Shown here piece after piece: positions 36,513 through 48,432 of a stretch of DNA of 64,000 nucleotides. A program made the position numbers and the translations under genes. The stretch comes from Mermis nigrescens (lineage: Eukaryota; Nematoda; Enoplea; Mermithida; Mermithidae). Position 1 is the stretch's first letter; each line of letters starts with the position of its first letter. The notes beneath the pieces were generated by a model, which searched no databases, was not told the DNA's origin, and saw only the letters and a program-made list of their open reading frames with translations. Location: assembly GCA_036768485.1 (NCBI GenBank), contig JAVLUZ010000205.1:124001-188000 (forward strand), in the 5' to 3' direction.

Positions 36513-36710
36513 GGTAAAGACAGACCGAAAAACCAATGATAGCAGCGGAAGTATTATTTTTCGCTGTTAAAACCAGCAGCAATGGCACTAAATAATCATG
36601 GAAAATTGAACTTTTTTAAATTTAATTCTGGAGATCTTTCACGGGGGAGGAAATGTTTGGACTCTAGTGCGAATGATTTGGCCTAAGTTATTTCTCCTCG
36701 CCCTAAACAC

Positions 36711-36785
36711 AGTGGCGGATCTAGGATTTTCCCTAGGGGGGCGGCAGAGGCGTAGCCAGGATTTCGGTTCGGGGGGGGGGCATAA
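36711..36785 (+). mobile_element. Abutting MITE 5' ends (D-like, then CAGAGGCGTAGCC type)
   Basis: CAGTGGCGGATCTAGGATTT (36711) is a family D start and is cut off after ~35 bp by CAGAGGCGTAGCCAGGATTT (36745), the start of another MITE. Both are truncated. Confidence 0.6.
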
Positions 36786-36873
36786 ACAAAAATTTTTTAA
36801 GACTACTTTTGCATTGAATGCTAGTAACGTTATGTATAGTAAAACTGAGTTTTTCGACCTTTAGTAGTGTAGC

Positions 36874-37379
<506 letters not shown>

Positions 37380-38700
37380 ATGTAGCCAGCCTAGCTAATA
37401 TAAGGGTTTCTGACGATCAAAAATACAAAAAGTGTAAAGCGGCTCTAAGTGCCGAAAATTTTTGGAATTTCTACCCTTTTCATGTAGAATTTACGGCCTT
37501 TCTATCGACAAACATTTCGGAAATTATAATTGGCGCAAAGTGCCGAGAAATTTAGTCATTTTTTAGCGCCCTTAACATTTTGTAGCTCGGTGAATACTAA
37601 TAGTCTGACAGAGCAGAAAATTATCAAATTTCTACAAAGCAATTTTGACAGTTCAAGCTTCTAACAAGAAAACTGCGAATTACTAACTTTGTCTGCAGAT
37701 ATTTTGAGTGATTCAGACTTCTAAGCGCAATGCTAGAGCTTTACAAAAAGAAAGAACAGTAACTGGCGGCGCTATGCGCCGGAAAATTTTGACGTTTTTG
37801 CACTTTAAACTCAATTTATATCGCTTAAATCATACAAAAAAAGACAAATGCCGGCGCGAAACGGCGAAAATTTTTAGAAATTCCTAACTCTTTTACCTGG
37901 CTTGTTCTCCCTAAAATCTCGTTACACATGTACAACGAGATTTTACGGCTGCGGGGGTCTGGGATGGCGCGCTCAACCGTTCCCAGCGGGGTCCGGGGCA
38001 GAGTGCCGGAAAATTTTGTAGAAAAAGTATTTTAATGTTAAATAGCAACATTAAAATTTTCGCAAAATCGGCCAAATCTCGGTTCTGAATCAAGCAAGCC
38101 CAAAAACACTTAAAATTGATGGACTTCTACATTGCACGAAACTTCTGAGCTTAAATGCGTTTTTTGACCTCTGCAATTACATGCGCAGCAACGGGTCGCT
38201 GCCAATAAGATATAGAAAAATGTATCAATGCAAATTTTGTTCTTACCATTTTCAGGCCCATTTGTGGCCTTCTTATTTACAAGATGCAGTTCAGAAAACA
38301 GGAAATGCGCAAAAACATAAGAAAATTTGGCCATTCCTTTCATTTAAAATGGGATTATGTAACCTTGTATAGAAAGACAAACAAAGCAAAGAATAGACAA
38401 ACTGGTACACAATCATTTTCGCACTTTTACTATTAGGCTCAACAAGCATGCGCAGTTTCAATCAACGAACAAATAGTACACTAGATTACTAAAGTGATGT
38501 GAAGTGCTGGAGTATTTTAGCTGATTCAAGCTTTTTAATTCATTAGATCTATATAACAATAAATAATAATGACTCGGCGCGAAGTGCCGGAAAATTTTGA
38601 CGTTTTTGCCTTTTTGAACTCAGTTTTCTGGACACACATTATTGCAACAGACAAATCAACAATATACAAATCAACAATATTTCTGAAAAAAATTCGGGGG
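37380..38700 (+). repeat. Hairpin-rich repeat stretch
   Basis: CGGCGC-type hairpins followed by GAAAATTTT occur at 37440, 37531, 37765, 37851, near 38000 and 38574. The units at 37765 and 38574 share the extended phrase GCCGGAAAATTTTGACGTTTTTGC. Between them are unassigned 80-500 bp spacers. It may be an old family F or J type element; no coding capacity. Confidence 0.55.
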
Positions 38701-39085
38701 GGGGCATGTGCCCTCAATGACCCCCTGGCTACGCCTATGGGGGGCGGTATCACAACTTTTCCAAAAACAGTGAAAAAGGAGGACCAAAAATTTGCCCTTG
38801 ACGCGCGAAATGGCGTTTTTTTCGGCGTTTTACATTGTATACTTTTACATAAAATCACTTTTGACGCAATATTTTTTCTTGAAATTTTAAAATTTTACAC
38901 AATTTTGTGCGAAAAAATCATTGAATTTCTTTGACTTTTACAAAAATCTGGCGCGAAGAGCAGGAAAATTATTTTTATTTTTTAAAAATTTTTTTTATCG
39001 CCATAACACCATTGTTAAGGCCATTTTTTGACTTTCAAAAAATTTTGCACTCCCCCCCAGAATTTTCTTGCTACCCACGTATGAG
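38701..39085 (+). mobile_element. Chimeric repeat: D interior joined to A 3' end
   Basis: 38740-38955 follows family D (GGGGCGGTATC, TTTGCCCTTGACGCGCGAAAT, CAAAAATCTGGCGCGAAG) but then switches at about 38960-38990 into the last ~95 bp of family A (CGCCATAACACCATT, CCCAGAATTTTCTTGCTACCCACGTATG). Neither element is complete. Confidence 0.65.
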
Positions 39086-40355
39086 CGTGACTCCCGGGTT
39101 TGAATCTGAAAAGTTATGCAACATTCGCATAAAGTTGACAAAAACTACATATAGTAATCGCACATAGGCGTGGGGGTCTGGGGGTGGTATGTGTGACGTA
39201 CATAAGGGATAAGACTATGGATAATATTTTCATATAATGGGAGAAGATTAGGACTTACGGGCTGATTTCGGCATCCTAATTAAATAAGTTAATTTTATTT
39301 AAGAAAAAGAAATGCAAGCAAACGAATTAACAATATAGACTTGAAACTGAACTCCGATAGTGCAACGAAGATTATATAGGTAGGTACTTTTGTCAAGAAT
39401 AAGTTAACGATATTATCTATGCAAATGTTTAACTGCGTTTTACAGATCTTCGAAGACAATTTAATGGTAGAATTGATATGCGATGTAGTGCGAACTTATT
39501 AATATGGACTATGCAAGGCGACAATCGGGAGAAGATTGTCAAATAAATGAGCTGGCGACGAATTACAGTAAAATTGAATAAACTAATTAGCATAAATCAA
39601 GGTGAAAAGAAAGAAGTAAACGGCTAGGTTTATCATGTAAGTTTTGGCTGTTTTGGGTTGGTAGCTTCAAGTATGTACATAATTAATCTAAAGTAACAGC
39701 TACATATGTTATAGGCTCTTCGTTACATCTGGACCCGTAGAATTCTGGCGGTACCCCTCGTGCAAAATCGATTGACCCCCGAATTTAATTTTTGATTGTA
39801 TTTTCAGCATTTTTGCCCCATCGGACTCCCAGAATTTGGCTGCTGCCCATATACGTTATTAATCGATTATTCACCATAAATTTTTAAAGTCAAAAATTAT
39901 CATGACATAACATCGCCGACCTGTTTTTTCTTGAACTACTCCTGCTTTGCATAAAGATTATTAGTCTAATTTTGTGCATTTTTTGCTCTTTTCAAATACA
40001 CGTACATATGTACATTAGTACTAAATCATTTTTGAAGACTTACGATTAAAACGCACCTCAATGCATAGCCATACGTAGGCGCCCTCATCCACGAAAAAAG
40101 AAATTATGTTGAACACAATACCCGGGATGCTAATAAAGTTTCAAAAAAGGCATAGGCTAAGTTTGTTTCAGTACGCTATATTCTCATTGTGTACATTGAT
40201 TACGAATATGACAAACAATGCTGAATTTCTCACGGATATCTCATATCTAAAGCATTAGAAGCGATGCAACAACTGCAGCTGAAATGAGACTAGACAAAGT
40301 TTTTGACTTTAATTTGGGAAAATCAGAAAAATGCTCATAAATTTGATTAAGTTCA
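39086..40355. other. No recognisable gene
   Basis: AT-rich. A GGCGTGGGGGTCTGGGGG fragment of family A lies at 39167-39186, and 39740-39860 holds an A-like block ending GGCTGCTGCCCATATACG. Nothing coding. Confidence 0.4.
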
Positions 40356-40356
40356 G

Positions 40357-40800
40357 TCTGTTTAGAGTTTATTTAGTAAATTATTTTCAAGGTTATATGT
40401 AGGATGCCTAACTTGATGATTTTCTATAACTCGACAGAATTCAAGCATGTTAACAGTGCTGTGCCATATTACAGTAAGTGCGCTAAATAAAAAGCTTGCA
40501 GAAGGAATCGAACCCGTGTTGCTTCGACGACTGTCAGATATTCTGCCACTACGCTAAGCGGAATTTTTCGGCTACGTACAATGCTAGTCTACTGTGTTTG
40601 ACGGTCAATTTATGACAAGCTGAATGCGTGAATTCCATCCGCATGTCGCAAATAAATTATGTCGTAAGAAATTTTATTGAAAAACCCTTCTTTCCGATGT
40701 AGCTACGATCATCTCTAAATGACCTACAGTAAGTAGGGAAGATAGACTTACTGTAGCCTCGGAAAAGATATGCTGAAAAAGCTGATGAAACAGACTATAG
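40357..40800 (-). mobile_element. Family K element, copy K1, with tRNA-like Pol III promoter
   Basis: The right end is ATGAAACAGACTATAG, the inverted form of the K2 left end; the left end CAGTCTGTTTAGAG is degraded. Inside, on the minus strand, a tRNA-like segment (40504-40561) has a perfect A box (TAGCGTAGTGG) and a perfect B box (GGTTCGATTCC), then AGCTTTTTATTTAGCGCACTT, where the T-run could end Pol III transcription. A stem CTACAGTAAGT / ACTTACTGTAG lies near 40724-40755. Confidence 0.75.
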
Positions 40801-40924
40801 GACGCCGACCTGGTATAATAACGGAGGTTTGAGATACATGCATAGTTTCACTTCAGTGTGTCCCACCGCAAAATTCGAAAAGTTGAATTTTCATAATAAT
40901 TGATTCATTCCGAAGACTCAGAAT

Positions 40925-41178
40925 CATAGGGGGCGCGCCGAAATTCTGAGGAGTGCAAGATTTTTCAAAGATCAAAAAATAGCTTAAAAAATGGTGAAAT
41001 GGTGAAAAAACACCATTTTTAACGTTTATCATCGAACACTATCTATTTGCATCAAAAAATTGCGAAAAAATTCTCAAAAATTGAATTCTGGGGGTTGTTT
41101 TGGTTTTTTTTGGGGGGAGGGTATCTTGGTTTCTGGGGTTGTTTACCCTCCAAACGCCCTCCCCCCCCCCCCCCAACG
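40925..41178 (-). mobile_element. MITE family A, copy A6 (inverted)
   Basis: CATAGGGGGCGCGCCGAAATTCTG at the left, the usual T-rich core inverted, and a C-rich right end (CCAAACGCCCTCCCCC). The right terminus is lost in a C homopolymer. Confidence 0.75.
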
Positions 41179-41459
41179 AATTAATTTCCTACCTAATTTG
41201 ATTGATTTCCAGTTATGCTGCACAGGTTAGTTGGCTCAAAAGTGTCACATTTTTGGCTCCTCCATCCATATGCTTAGTTTTTGAATATAATTTGTTCAAT
41301 TTACTCGAATTCATTTGAATTTCATCGGAATTTGTCTATGTTTATATGTTATTGGAATAAAGATCATTGTTCAAAATACCACAAAAACAGTAGTTTTGAA
41401 ATGTATTTATCGCTTTTTACCCGAAAAAAACTTGCATTTTTGAAATTTTTCAAGCTGAT

Positions 41460-41720
41460 CCCCGGGTTTCCAAGCTGTGCTTAGAAGGCCCTTACCATAG
41501 ATATACACCCTGACAAAAAAGTCAATTAATGATCGATTTTTGGCCGAAATGATCGCAAAACTTGATGCAAAAGCTAAAACAGCGATAAAACTATGATTTT
41601 CCAAACAGATGGCGGCCGTTTTCAGGTGCATCTGAAGAAACGTTATAACTTTCATTCATTTTTAGCCTTCACTTTGCCTCATTTTCCTAAAAAATTTTCC
41701 TATTTCACCACACTGTGGGG
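41460..41720 (+). mobile_element. Repeat family B fragment
   Basis: Shows the B order: GCAAAACTTGATGCAAAAGC, AACAGCGATAAAAC, then CATTTTTAGCC, TTTGCCTCATTTTCC, TTTTCCTATTTC. Ends not clear; A7 follows immediately. Confidence 0.45.
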
Positions 41721-41731
41721 TGGGTCGTGGG

Positions 41732-41993
41732 CACACATGGGCGTGGGGGGTCTGGGGGGTCTGGACCCCCCAGAAACCAAAATACCCCCTCCCCCCAGAA
41801 ATCAAAATACCCCCCATAATTCAATTTTTGAAATTTTTTCGTTTTTTTCGCAATTTTTTGATGCCAATGGATAGTGCGTGATGAGAAACGTCGAAAAATG
41901 GTGTTTTTATCGCCATACCACCATTTTTAAGGCCATTTTTTGACCTTCAAAAAATCTTGGACGACCCCAGAATTTTCTTGCTGCCCACGTATG
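41732..41993 (+). mobile_element. MITE family A, copy A7 (hAT-like)
   Basis: CACACATGGGCGTGGGGGG to GCTGCCCACGTATG. Exact target duplication GTCGTGGG at 41724-41731 and 41994-42001. Confidence 0.95.
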
Positions 41994-42001
41994 GTCGTGG
42001 G

Positions 42002-42262
42002 GCGTGGGGGAGGGGATTTGGGGTTATGCATATCTCTAGAAGGCCGAATACCCCTCCCCCCAGAAACCAGAATAATCCCCTACCCCAGAATACAATTTTG
42101 AATTTTTTTGGTATTTTGCAATTCTTTGATGCCAATGGATAGTGCGTGCTTGATGATAAACGTTGAAAAATGATGTTTTAATGCCATACCACCATTTTTA
42201 GGACCATTTCTTTGACCTCTGATAAATCTTGCACCCAAGAACTTTAGTGTTGCCCACCTATG
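42002..42262 (+). mobile_element. MITE family A, copy A8, in tandem with A7
   Basis: Begins GCGTGGGGGAGGGGATTTGG directly after the A7 target duplicate, lacking the first ~9 terminal bases, and ends GTTGCCCACCTATG. Same orientation as A7 but clearly diverged from it. Confidence 0.85.
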
Positions 42263-43300
42263 TCATGACTTCAAATCCCCAGCATGACCGACCTTGGGGG
42301 TGGGTGGTCAACCCATCTAGGCAAGATGTCAAAAATGGAGCATTATTGGGCCAAAATAAGCAAAGCGCTAAATAGCGTTAAAAGGCATACTTCGGCATTG
42401 AGTGTATGAACTCTGGGTAAAGCATGACCGACCTTGAATGTTGATAACGCAATGACGTTTCCAAGGAATAAAATTCTGGTTTTTAAATAACATATGTTGA
42501 CAGAAAGTATATAATTACTAATTACGAGTTACAAGTGATTCTATATCCTTAATCGCATTAACTTGCCTCGCAAATGTCCGTCTTTTTTACTAAGTCAATT
42601 AAGGTAACAGTGACAGGGAGCCTTCTGAGCTAAAAAATACGATTAGTTTTACGTAACATAACAAATAATTTTGACTTGCGCACTTTTTATACTCTTTCCA
42701 GATATGCTTTTTATCTCTATACTTCTTCGCGGAAGGATTTTCACAACCAAAAAAATAACAGACCGCAAAGTTTGTTGAATGACTAAAACGCTATTTTCTC
42801 ACCTCATAATTCGTGTCTAATCATAAAAAACATGCTAAGTTTTTTAGATATAGTACGCAGTACTTCTGCCTCAACATTACAATTGGTCTATGTACATATT
42901 CTGTATAAATAAGGCTATATGAAGTCCGAAATAAAAAAAATCGCTAATAAACTTTTTGGCTGGTACGTCGTCTTACCCCACGATAACGCGATTATTTTAT
43001 GCGATCATTCGCGATTTCAATTAAAGTTTTGATGGCTTTGGGATTGATTTCATAAATTAGGCTTATAACGGTGAAAGGACTCCACAGTTCTTTCACCGTT
43101 ACAAGTTGTACAGTAATTTTTTGGTATAATTTAATTTGGTACCATGTATGTACGTACCTTTACATACATATGTACGTATATAAAAATGACACCATAGTAC
43201 GGATGCAGGTATCTACTCATGAGTAAGTACAATACATATGTATTTGTATGTGGCTAGCCATGCACTCAGGAAATAATGCAGGAGAAAATCAATTAATTTT
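42263..43300. other. Unassigned, with one strong hairpin
   Basis: No gene recognised. A 14-bp stem (AACGGTGAAAGGAC, 43067-43080, against GTTCTTTCACCGTT, 43087-43100) with a 6-base loop stands out. GCATGACCGACCTTG occurs twice (42283 and 42422). Confidence 0.45.
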
Positions 43301-43314
43301 TAGGTGCACTCAAT

Positions 43315-43650
43315 GCCTTAATGTATAGCATGGGAATCTCATGCCAAAAAAATTTTTAAAAGAGGATACATGTCGAAAACGCTGTTTACAGATGTTTCGA
43401 CAATGCTCGTTCTTTCTAAATAAAAACATTAAAAAATTTCGAAAAAAGTCTAAATAAACTAGAAAATTGAACAAAATACATTCAAAAACGTGTACATGGC
43501 GCAAAGCGCCGAAAATTTGAGACTTTTGAGTCAAAAATTATCTAAAAACACCTAGAAAGGCACATTTTTGCTTAATTTTTACGAAAAATTGACAATTCGG
43601 CAGGGCTCGCAGCTATTTGGTGGGGATCAGTATCCTTTCTGGGTAGGTCT
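43315..43650 (+). mobile_element. Repeat family P, copy P1
   Basis: Shares with 62230-62480 the order TGTTTCGACAATGCT-like, AAACATTAAAAAA, GAAAATTGAACAAAATA, GGCGCAAAGCGCCGAAA (hairpin at 43498-43511), then TCTAAAAACAC and GCACATTTTTGC. Non-coding. Confidence 0.5.
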
Positions 43651-43854
43651 ACCATCTTCCCCAAACCTGCCCCAAAGAACACGTACATATGTGCCTGACC
43701 ATAGCATTAATTCACGCCTTGCAATTTCGTAATCTCGTGAGTCTAATGAATTTTTTGTTTTTAAAACAAAAAGTTTTGGGGTGCACGTTACAGCTTCTTT
43801 TAAACATGAGTGGCAAAATAGATTAATCAAAAAGGTTGAAAATCTTGCATTTGT

Positions 43855-44165
43855 CATAGGTAGCGCATTAGCGCGTACCTATACTATACTTGGGTTGTCC
43901 ATATGAGCCCCCTAGAGCCATAACGGAACACACCTAAAAGGTGCTGTTTTTAAAAGATTGATAATTAAAATACAATGCCCATCTTTTTTTCCTTTTCTCT
44001 ACACTCAATGCTCAGTTTGTAAAGAGCTGTGTACACTTTACATTAAAAAGGAAATTGCCTGCAGAGAGCCAGATTTTTTTTTAAATGTTGGCCTCAGCTT
44101 AAAGATTACGAATCTATGTTTATAATTTCTTTGCACCCAATAGTTGTTGCACCAGTAAGTAAAAT
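43855..44165 (-). mobile_element. Repeat family N, copy N3 (inverted)
   Basis: ATAGGTAGCGCATTAGCGCG and GAGCCATAACGGAACACACC are the inverted counterparts of the N1/N2 right end (CCAGATGTGTTCCGTTATAGC, CGCGCTACCTAT). TTCCTTTTTAATGTAAAG follows. 5' part only. Confidence 0.55.
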
Positions 44166-44329
44166 AGGCACATTTTGACAATATGGCATTGCACTCAACT
44201 ATATAGCTCAATTTTGGTTTCTGTCCAGTCCAATTCGTTTAATAATGTAGACGCTTTATGAATCTCCAAACATTATTTTATGTTTCTTGAAGGCAATATT
44301 TCTTGATCTGTGATCGGTTTAGCATCCGA

Positions 44330-44610
44330 ACATGCTAATTATGCTTAAAATGTGCGCACTTTATGCGTAACACTGCCATGTACATAACAAACAATCAATT
44401 CATAAAGCTGCTGTGTAGTGCATAAGCATTTATTATCAAGCATTTAACCTACTATTTTATAAGTTCGTACGCATTTATAACAGAGCATGTAATTCATAAC
44501 TTGTGCAAGCATTTTTCGAAAGCTACATACATTTATATGTTAAAAGCATGTGCATACATCTTAAGTGTAAACAGTTTACTAAAATTCGCATAAGCATGTT
44601 ATTTTATAAG
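44330..44610. repeat. Cluster rich in GCAT/AAGCAT words
   Basis: Dense in CATAAGC, AAGCATTT, GCATGT and similar words spaced 10-30 bp. Related in style to the clusters at 47165-47575 and 49540-49870. No unit length is fixed. Confidence 0.4.
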
Positions 44611-45160
44611 CTATAGTCTGTTTCATTTATTCGAAAGCTTTTTAGTCAATTTTTTTAAGGGCTTCATTAAGCGAAACAAGACGATTTACTGTAATTGGGC
44701 AAATCAGCTCAGTGAGGGCGGGTGGATGGAATTCTTCCATTTTAAATGCACTAATCCGTCCATATAAATTTAATTTAGGCATTTAATCAGCGCCGGGATA
44801 TACTACAGGAAGTGCGCTAAATAAAAAGCTATCGGCTGGAATCGAACCCGGGTTGCTTCGACGACAAGCGGACGTTCTACTGCTGAGCTATGCGGAAGTT
44901 CATGGCGTTTCTTAGCATCTTAGTCTATTGTGTTTAAAGTGTCAACTTAGGATAAACTGAATGCGTGATTTTATCTGTAAGTTGATTCATCTGTTGGAAG
45001 ACTAGAATTAATTATGCCGCAAAAAATGTGATTGATAAACCATTCTTTGCTGCGTAGCTACAGTGAAATCTAGCGACCTACAGTAGGTAAGAAAAAAGGG
45101 TTACTGTAGCCTCCGAAAACATGTACTGAAAAAGCTCTCGGATAAATGAAACAGACTAAA
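44611..45160 (-). mobile_element. Family K element, copy K2, with inverted ends and tRNA-like core
   Basis: Left end CTATAGTCTGTTTCATTTAT (44611) pairs with right end ATAAATGAAACAGACTA (45142-45158). The core on the minus strand (44838-44896) is tRNA-like: A box TAGCTCAGCAG (one mismatch), perfect B box GGTTCGATTCC, then AGCTTTTTATTTAGCGCACTT as in K1. Identity with K1 extends well past the tRNA-like part (GACCTACAGTA, TTACTGTAGCCTC), so these are copies of one family, not tRNA genes. Confidence 0.78.
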
Positions 45161-46080
45161 GTGTGAGGCATTATGCAAATTATTTTAAGTTTAATAAATT
45201 AAGGATATAAGTATATGGCGGACTATCAATGAAGAACGAAGGCGGATCCGAAGAGCGTTAGATGGGCAACATGATAGATATAGTGGAGATAGTATGTGAG
45301 CTAGATTTCAGACTGTTCGTCCCAGTTGTCGGTTCATTAATAAAGTGGCTACTGAATTAATGTGTTTCAGAGAATTAGCGTATGGATAAGTATAATAAGC
45401 GCAGTGCCTGTATTTTAGCGATTGTTTGCATGACAAGCTTTCTGAATCAAGATAGTAATTTACCCGGACTATTTATAAATCGGAGAATAGTAGGGATTAA
45501 AATTACAACACATCCTATTTATTCCGTTTCTGTACAGCCAATATTGCGTTATTTAAGCAGATGTAAAGTTTACACTCAAATACATTTTTTCCGCCCAGGG
45601 CATTGAGGATAGTGAATTTAAAAAAAATTTTTAATAACGCGAAAATGAAGAATCTGAGATTTAAATCGTTCTTCAGTCTCTGGTTGTTGTGCTGTAAAGA
45701 GGTTAAATATAAATTATACACATGTTTGCTAATGCCAATATATAGCTCCGTATTGCATATTGTTTGATCAAATTTTTTGGTTTCAAAGATATTTGACTAA
45801 TTTTTAATAAATAATCATTTTTACTTGCAAAGATGCACTATTTTCAAAATTATTTGGAGAGAAAAACACATTTCAAAATAGTGTAATCAGGCTATAATTT
45901 TCGCTTTAAGATAAGTACCTAGTCATATATTAGTATACATTGCTAGGTTAAAAACTAAAAGCGTTATAAGTACAAAATGTTGTATGAAAGCAAGGAAATC
46001 ATATTAGATTTTTATCTTCGGTCCGGAAATGTAAATTATTGGTTCTGAAGTACTAAAATATCGTCAATTGCGAGTGTTCG
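45161..46080. other. No recognisable gene
   Basis: AT-rich. A 74-codon open frame at 45382-45606 has no recognisable motif. Confidence 0.35.
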
Positions 46081-46081
46081 C

Positions 46082-46345
46082 AGGCCCGTAGCCAGGATTT
46101 CTTGACTGGGGCTGCGAGCACAGTTTAAAGTGTAATCACAGTTGTTTAACATCGAATTCAGCTTTAAAAACGAATCAATAGCTTACAGCAGCTAAATTTC
46201 CCACGAGATGACTTGATCTTAACATATTTGTATCGTTAATTTTAAAGCTAGCTTCGTTTTTTTGGCACAATTTTTCTAACTTTAAAATGCGGGACCAGGG
46301 GTGCGGCCGCACCGCCTGCACCCCCTCCCCTTTATATGGGCTCGG
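46082..46345 (+). mobile_element. MITE fragment with a family F-like start
   Basis: Starts CAGGCCCGTAGCCAGGATTT, close to F1 and F3, and ends in a C-rich block near GGGTGCGGCCGCACC and CCTGCACCCCCTCCC. The right terminus is unclear. Confidence 0.5.
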
Positions 46346-46609
46346 TGCTTGTAAAGTGATTAGCACGATCTTCTTTTGTATGCTCGATCTTCTTTTGAAT
46401 GCTGTGGAAAAAGGTTAAAGGCTTCGAATCTTTTGAGTGCGGCTCTTTTTTCATTTGAAAAATTCTATGCGACTTTTATTTCTCCCGTTCTATTTTAGGG
46501 TCAGCACTTTATGTTGCAATATGCCTCGCTGTGAACAATTGCATTTTGTGTATATATTTTAATAACCTTTTCAATATATTATTACTTCACAATATTAATA
46601 ACTCTAGCG

Positions 46610-46780
46610 CGCAGTCTTTATCAAGCCGATTTAAATATTTTGCCACGGCAAAATCCATGCAATTGGCTGGTATGCCGACTGGATTGTTTATTTTTGGCCG
46701 GATCATTTCATGTTGCCTACTCGACATGTTTTTTCGTGCGTTGGTCAATTGCGTGCAATTTTTAATGGCCGACTGATTTT
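46610..46780 (+). pseudogene. ABCA-type transporter-like fragment
   Basis: After a possible splice acceptor (TAGCGCGCAG|TCTTTATC, about 46613) about 50 codons read RFKYFATAKSMQLAGM, then an aromatic/hydrophobic stretch FIFGRIISCCLLDMFF, ending at a TGA at 46774. The AKxxQxxGM...F..G.....LLDM pattern resembles the segment before the membrane helices in ABCA lipid transporters. No partner exon or good donor is seen, so it may be a retained exon, a relic, or a coincidence. Confidence 0.25.
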
Positions 46781-47160
46781 ACACAATATCTTTAATGCCA
46801 TGCCTGCCTTTCGTTTGCTGTCTCTATCAATGCGAATTAGTAACCTTTTTTGTCATCGCAGCATTGTGTGAAAGTGAAGGTTTCGTGAAAGAGATCAAAT
46901 GAATTATTTAACACGTGGAAGTTTTTCAATGCTTTTTTGCGAAACAATGAAAAACGTTCTGTGACCACTAAACACCTTTACTTTTCACAGGCCGCAGAAT
47001 AAACATACTTCGATTTTTGCTGTATAGCTGTTTAGCACATTCTTATGACTTTTGGGCATATGTATGATCCAAGTATATTTACATCATTTTTTGTTCCGTC
47101 AGAGCATATTATCATGCTAGTATAAATACAATATGCCACATTTGCTGTCGCTGCCCACGT
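46781..47160. other. No recognisable gene
   Basis: AT-rich sequence, no repeats of the local families. Confidence 0.3.
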
Positions 47161-47164
47161 TATC

Positions 47165-47575
47165 ATGCCTCTAGCATCTTGACAAGCGTCGGGTGGATGC
47201 TTTTAAGATTCTTATAATCTTATCCTTTTTCTTGTTGATGCTTATTGTATTGCACGATTTCATAAGCAAATGATACTACTTACAAGTAATCTTGAAAGAT
47301 ATCAAATTCTTATAAGACAGCTTGTACCATCTTGCATATTTGCCTACCTTAGCGTTTTGCTTTTACGCATTCATAAGCAAGGCAAGCAAAATGACAAGTA
47401 TCTTTGCAAGATTTGATTAGTAAAAGCAATTTTATAAGAAAATTAGCTGCTTGTTGCTTACAAGCATGAATAAGCAAACTTATAGGTCATAGTATGCATT
47501 ATCGCAAGACAACTTTTTTGCTTGTTTCTGCTTGCAAGCTCTGACAAGCAGAAGAGCAAGATAAGTTTTAAATAT
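47165..47575. repeat. Cluster of AAGC / CTTATAAG / CTTGCAAG words
   Basis: Repeated near-palindromic words (CTTATAAG, CTTGCAAG, TGCTTG, CAAGCA, GACAAG) spaced every 8-20 bp over 400 bp, with no fixed period. Same word set as 49540-49870. Confidence 0.5.
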
Positions 47576-48218
47576 ATCTACGGATTTACAGTGACGTTTT
47601 ATCAGACTGACCAGAAATGATTTGGAATGAAGTCAAATACTTGTAGGTACAGAGTCAGATTACTTTAACTTTATGGTTTTCCTCTTAAATTCAATTAATC
47701 CGCATGCGTGAGGCCACAAAAATGGTTAAACGGAAATTTAATAAAATTGAATTAAAATTAAGTCAATTAAATATAATGAGTCTATTGAAATTTTCACAAG
47801 CGTACTAGTTACTGCTAAGCTACTCCAGTGATGCAGAAAATGTTGCTAATGCAAGTGATGCACCTACCAGTCTCCTCATAAGGTTATTTAATGTGTATTA
47901 TTCATCCTCCTCGGCTTTTTTCAAGGAAGGCTATAATTGTATACATAAACACGCTGAGCCAATCGTGCGTATAAGTCATGAAAACAGGCCAAAATTCTTA
48001 CTAAAAAATAATTACTTGCTTATAGTTTTATTCAGCAATCCAAAATCTTGTAAGACGTTGAAAGTCTTGGCCAACCTTCAGCTATCAGAAATTTTTGAAA
48101 ACTTTATAAGGACTAAATAAAATGTGCTGGGTTGCTGCCGTTTTTCTCCGAAATTAGCATTTTCACGTCAAGAAATAGCTTTTTATGAATACACACAATA
48201 ATCGTGGTGGTGATCATT
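47576..48218. other. No recognisable gene
   Basis: AT-rich. The open frame 47893-48120 shows no motif. The word set of the neighbouring clusters fades here. Confidence 0.3.
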
Positions 48219-48424
48219 CCTTGGCGTGGGGGTTTGGGGGCATGCACCATAAGTGGGCAACTCCAAAGTTCTGGAGAATTCAAAATTTTTTTGAGAGTCG
48301 AATATTGGCCTAAAAATGGTGCTATGATGAAATACACCATTTTTGAACGTTTCTCGTCGAGCTATATCGATTGGCATCAAAAAATCGAAAAAAACAAAAT
48401 TTTTCAAAAATGAACTGTGGGGTA
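48219..48424 (-). mobile_element. MITE family A, copy A9 (inverted, truncated) plus a 5' scrap
   Basis: 48219-48247 is a + oriented 5' scrap (TTGGCGTGGGGGTTTGGGGG). At 48248 an inverted copy starts with CATAAGTGGGCAACTCC and runs through the inverted core to about 48424, where A10 begins. Confidence 0.75.
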
Positions 48425-48432
48425 TTGTTGGG

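Noticed and set aside
40504..40561. tRNA gene on the minus strand
   Set aside because: A and B boxes are present, but a second copy at 44838-44896 shares long flanks outside the tRNA-like part, and the anticodon and T stems do not pair well. It is part of a repeat family.
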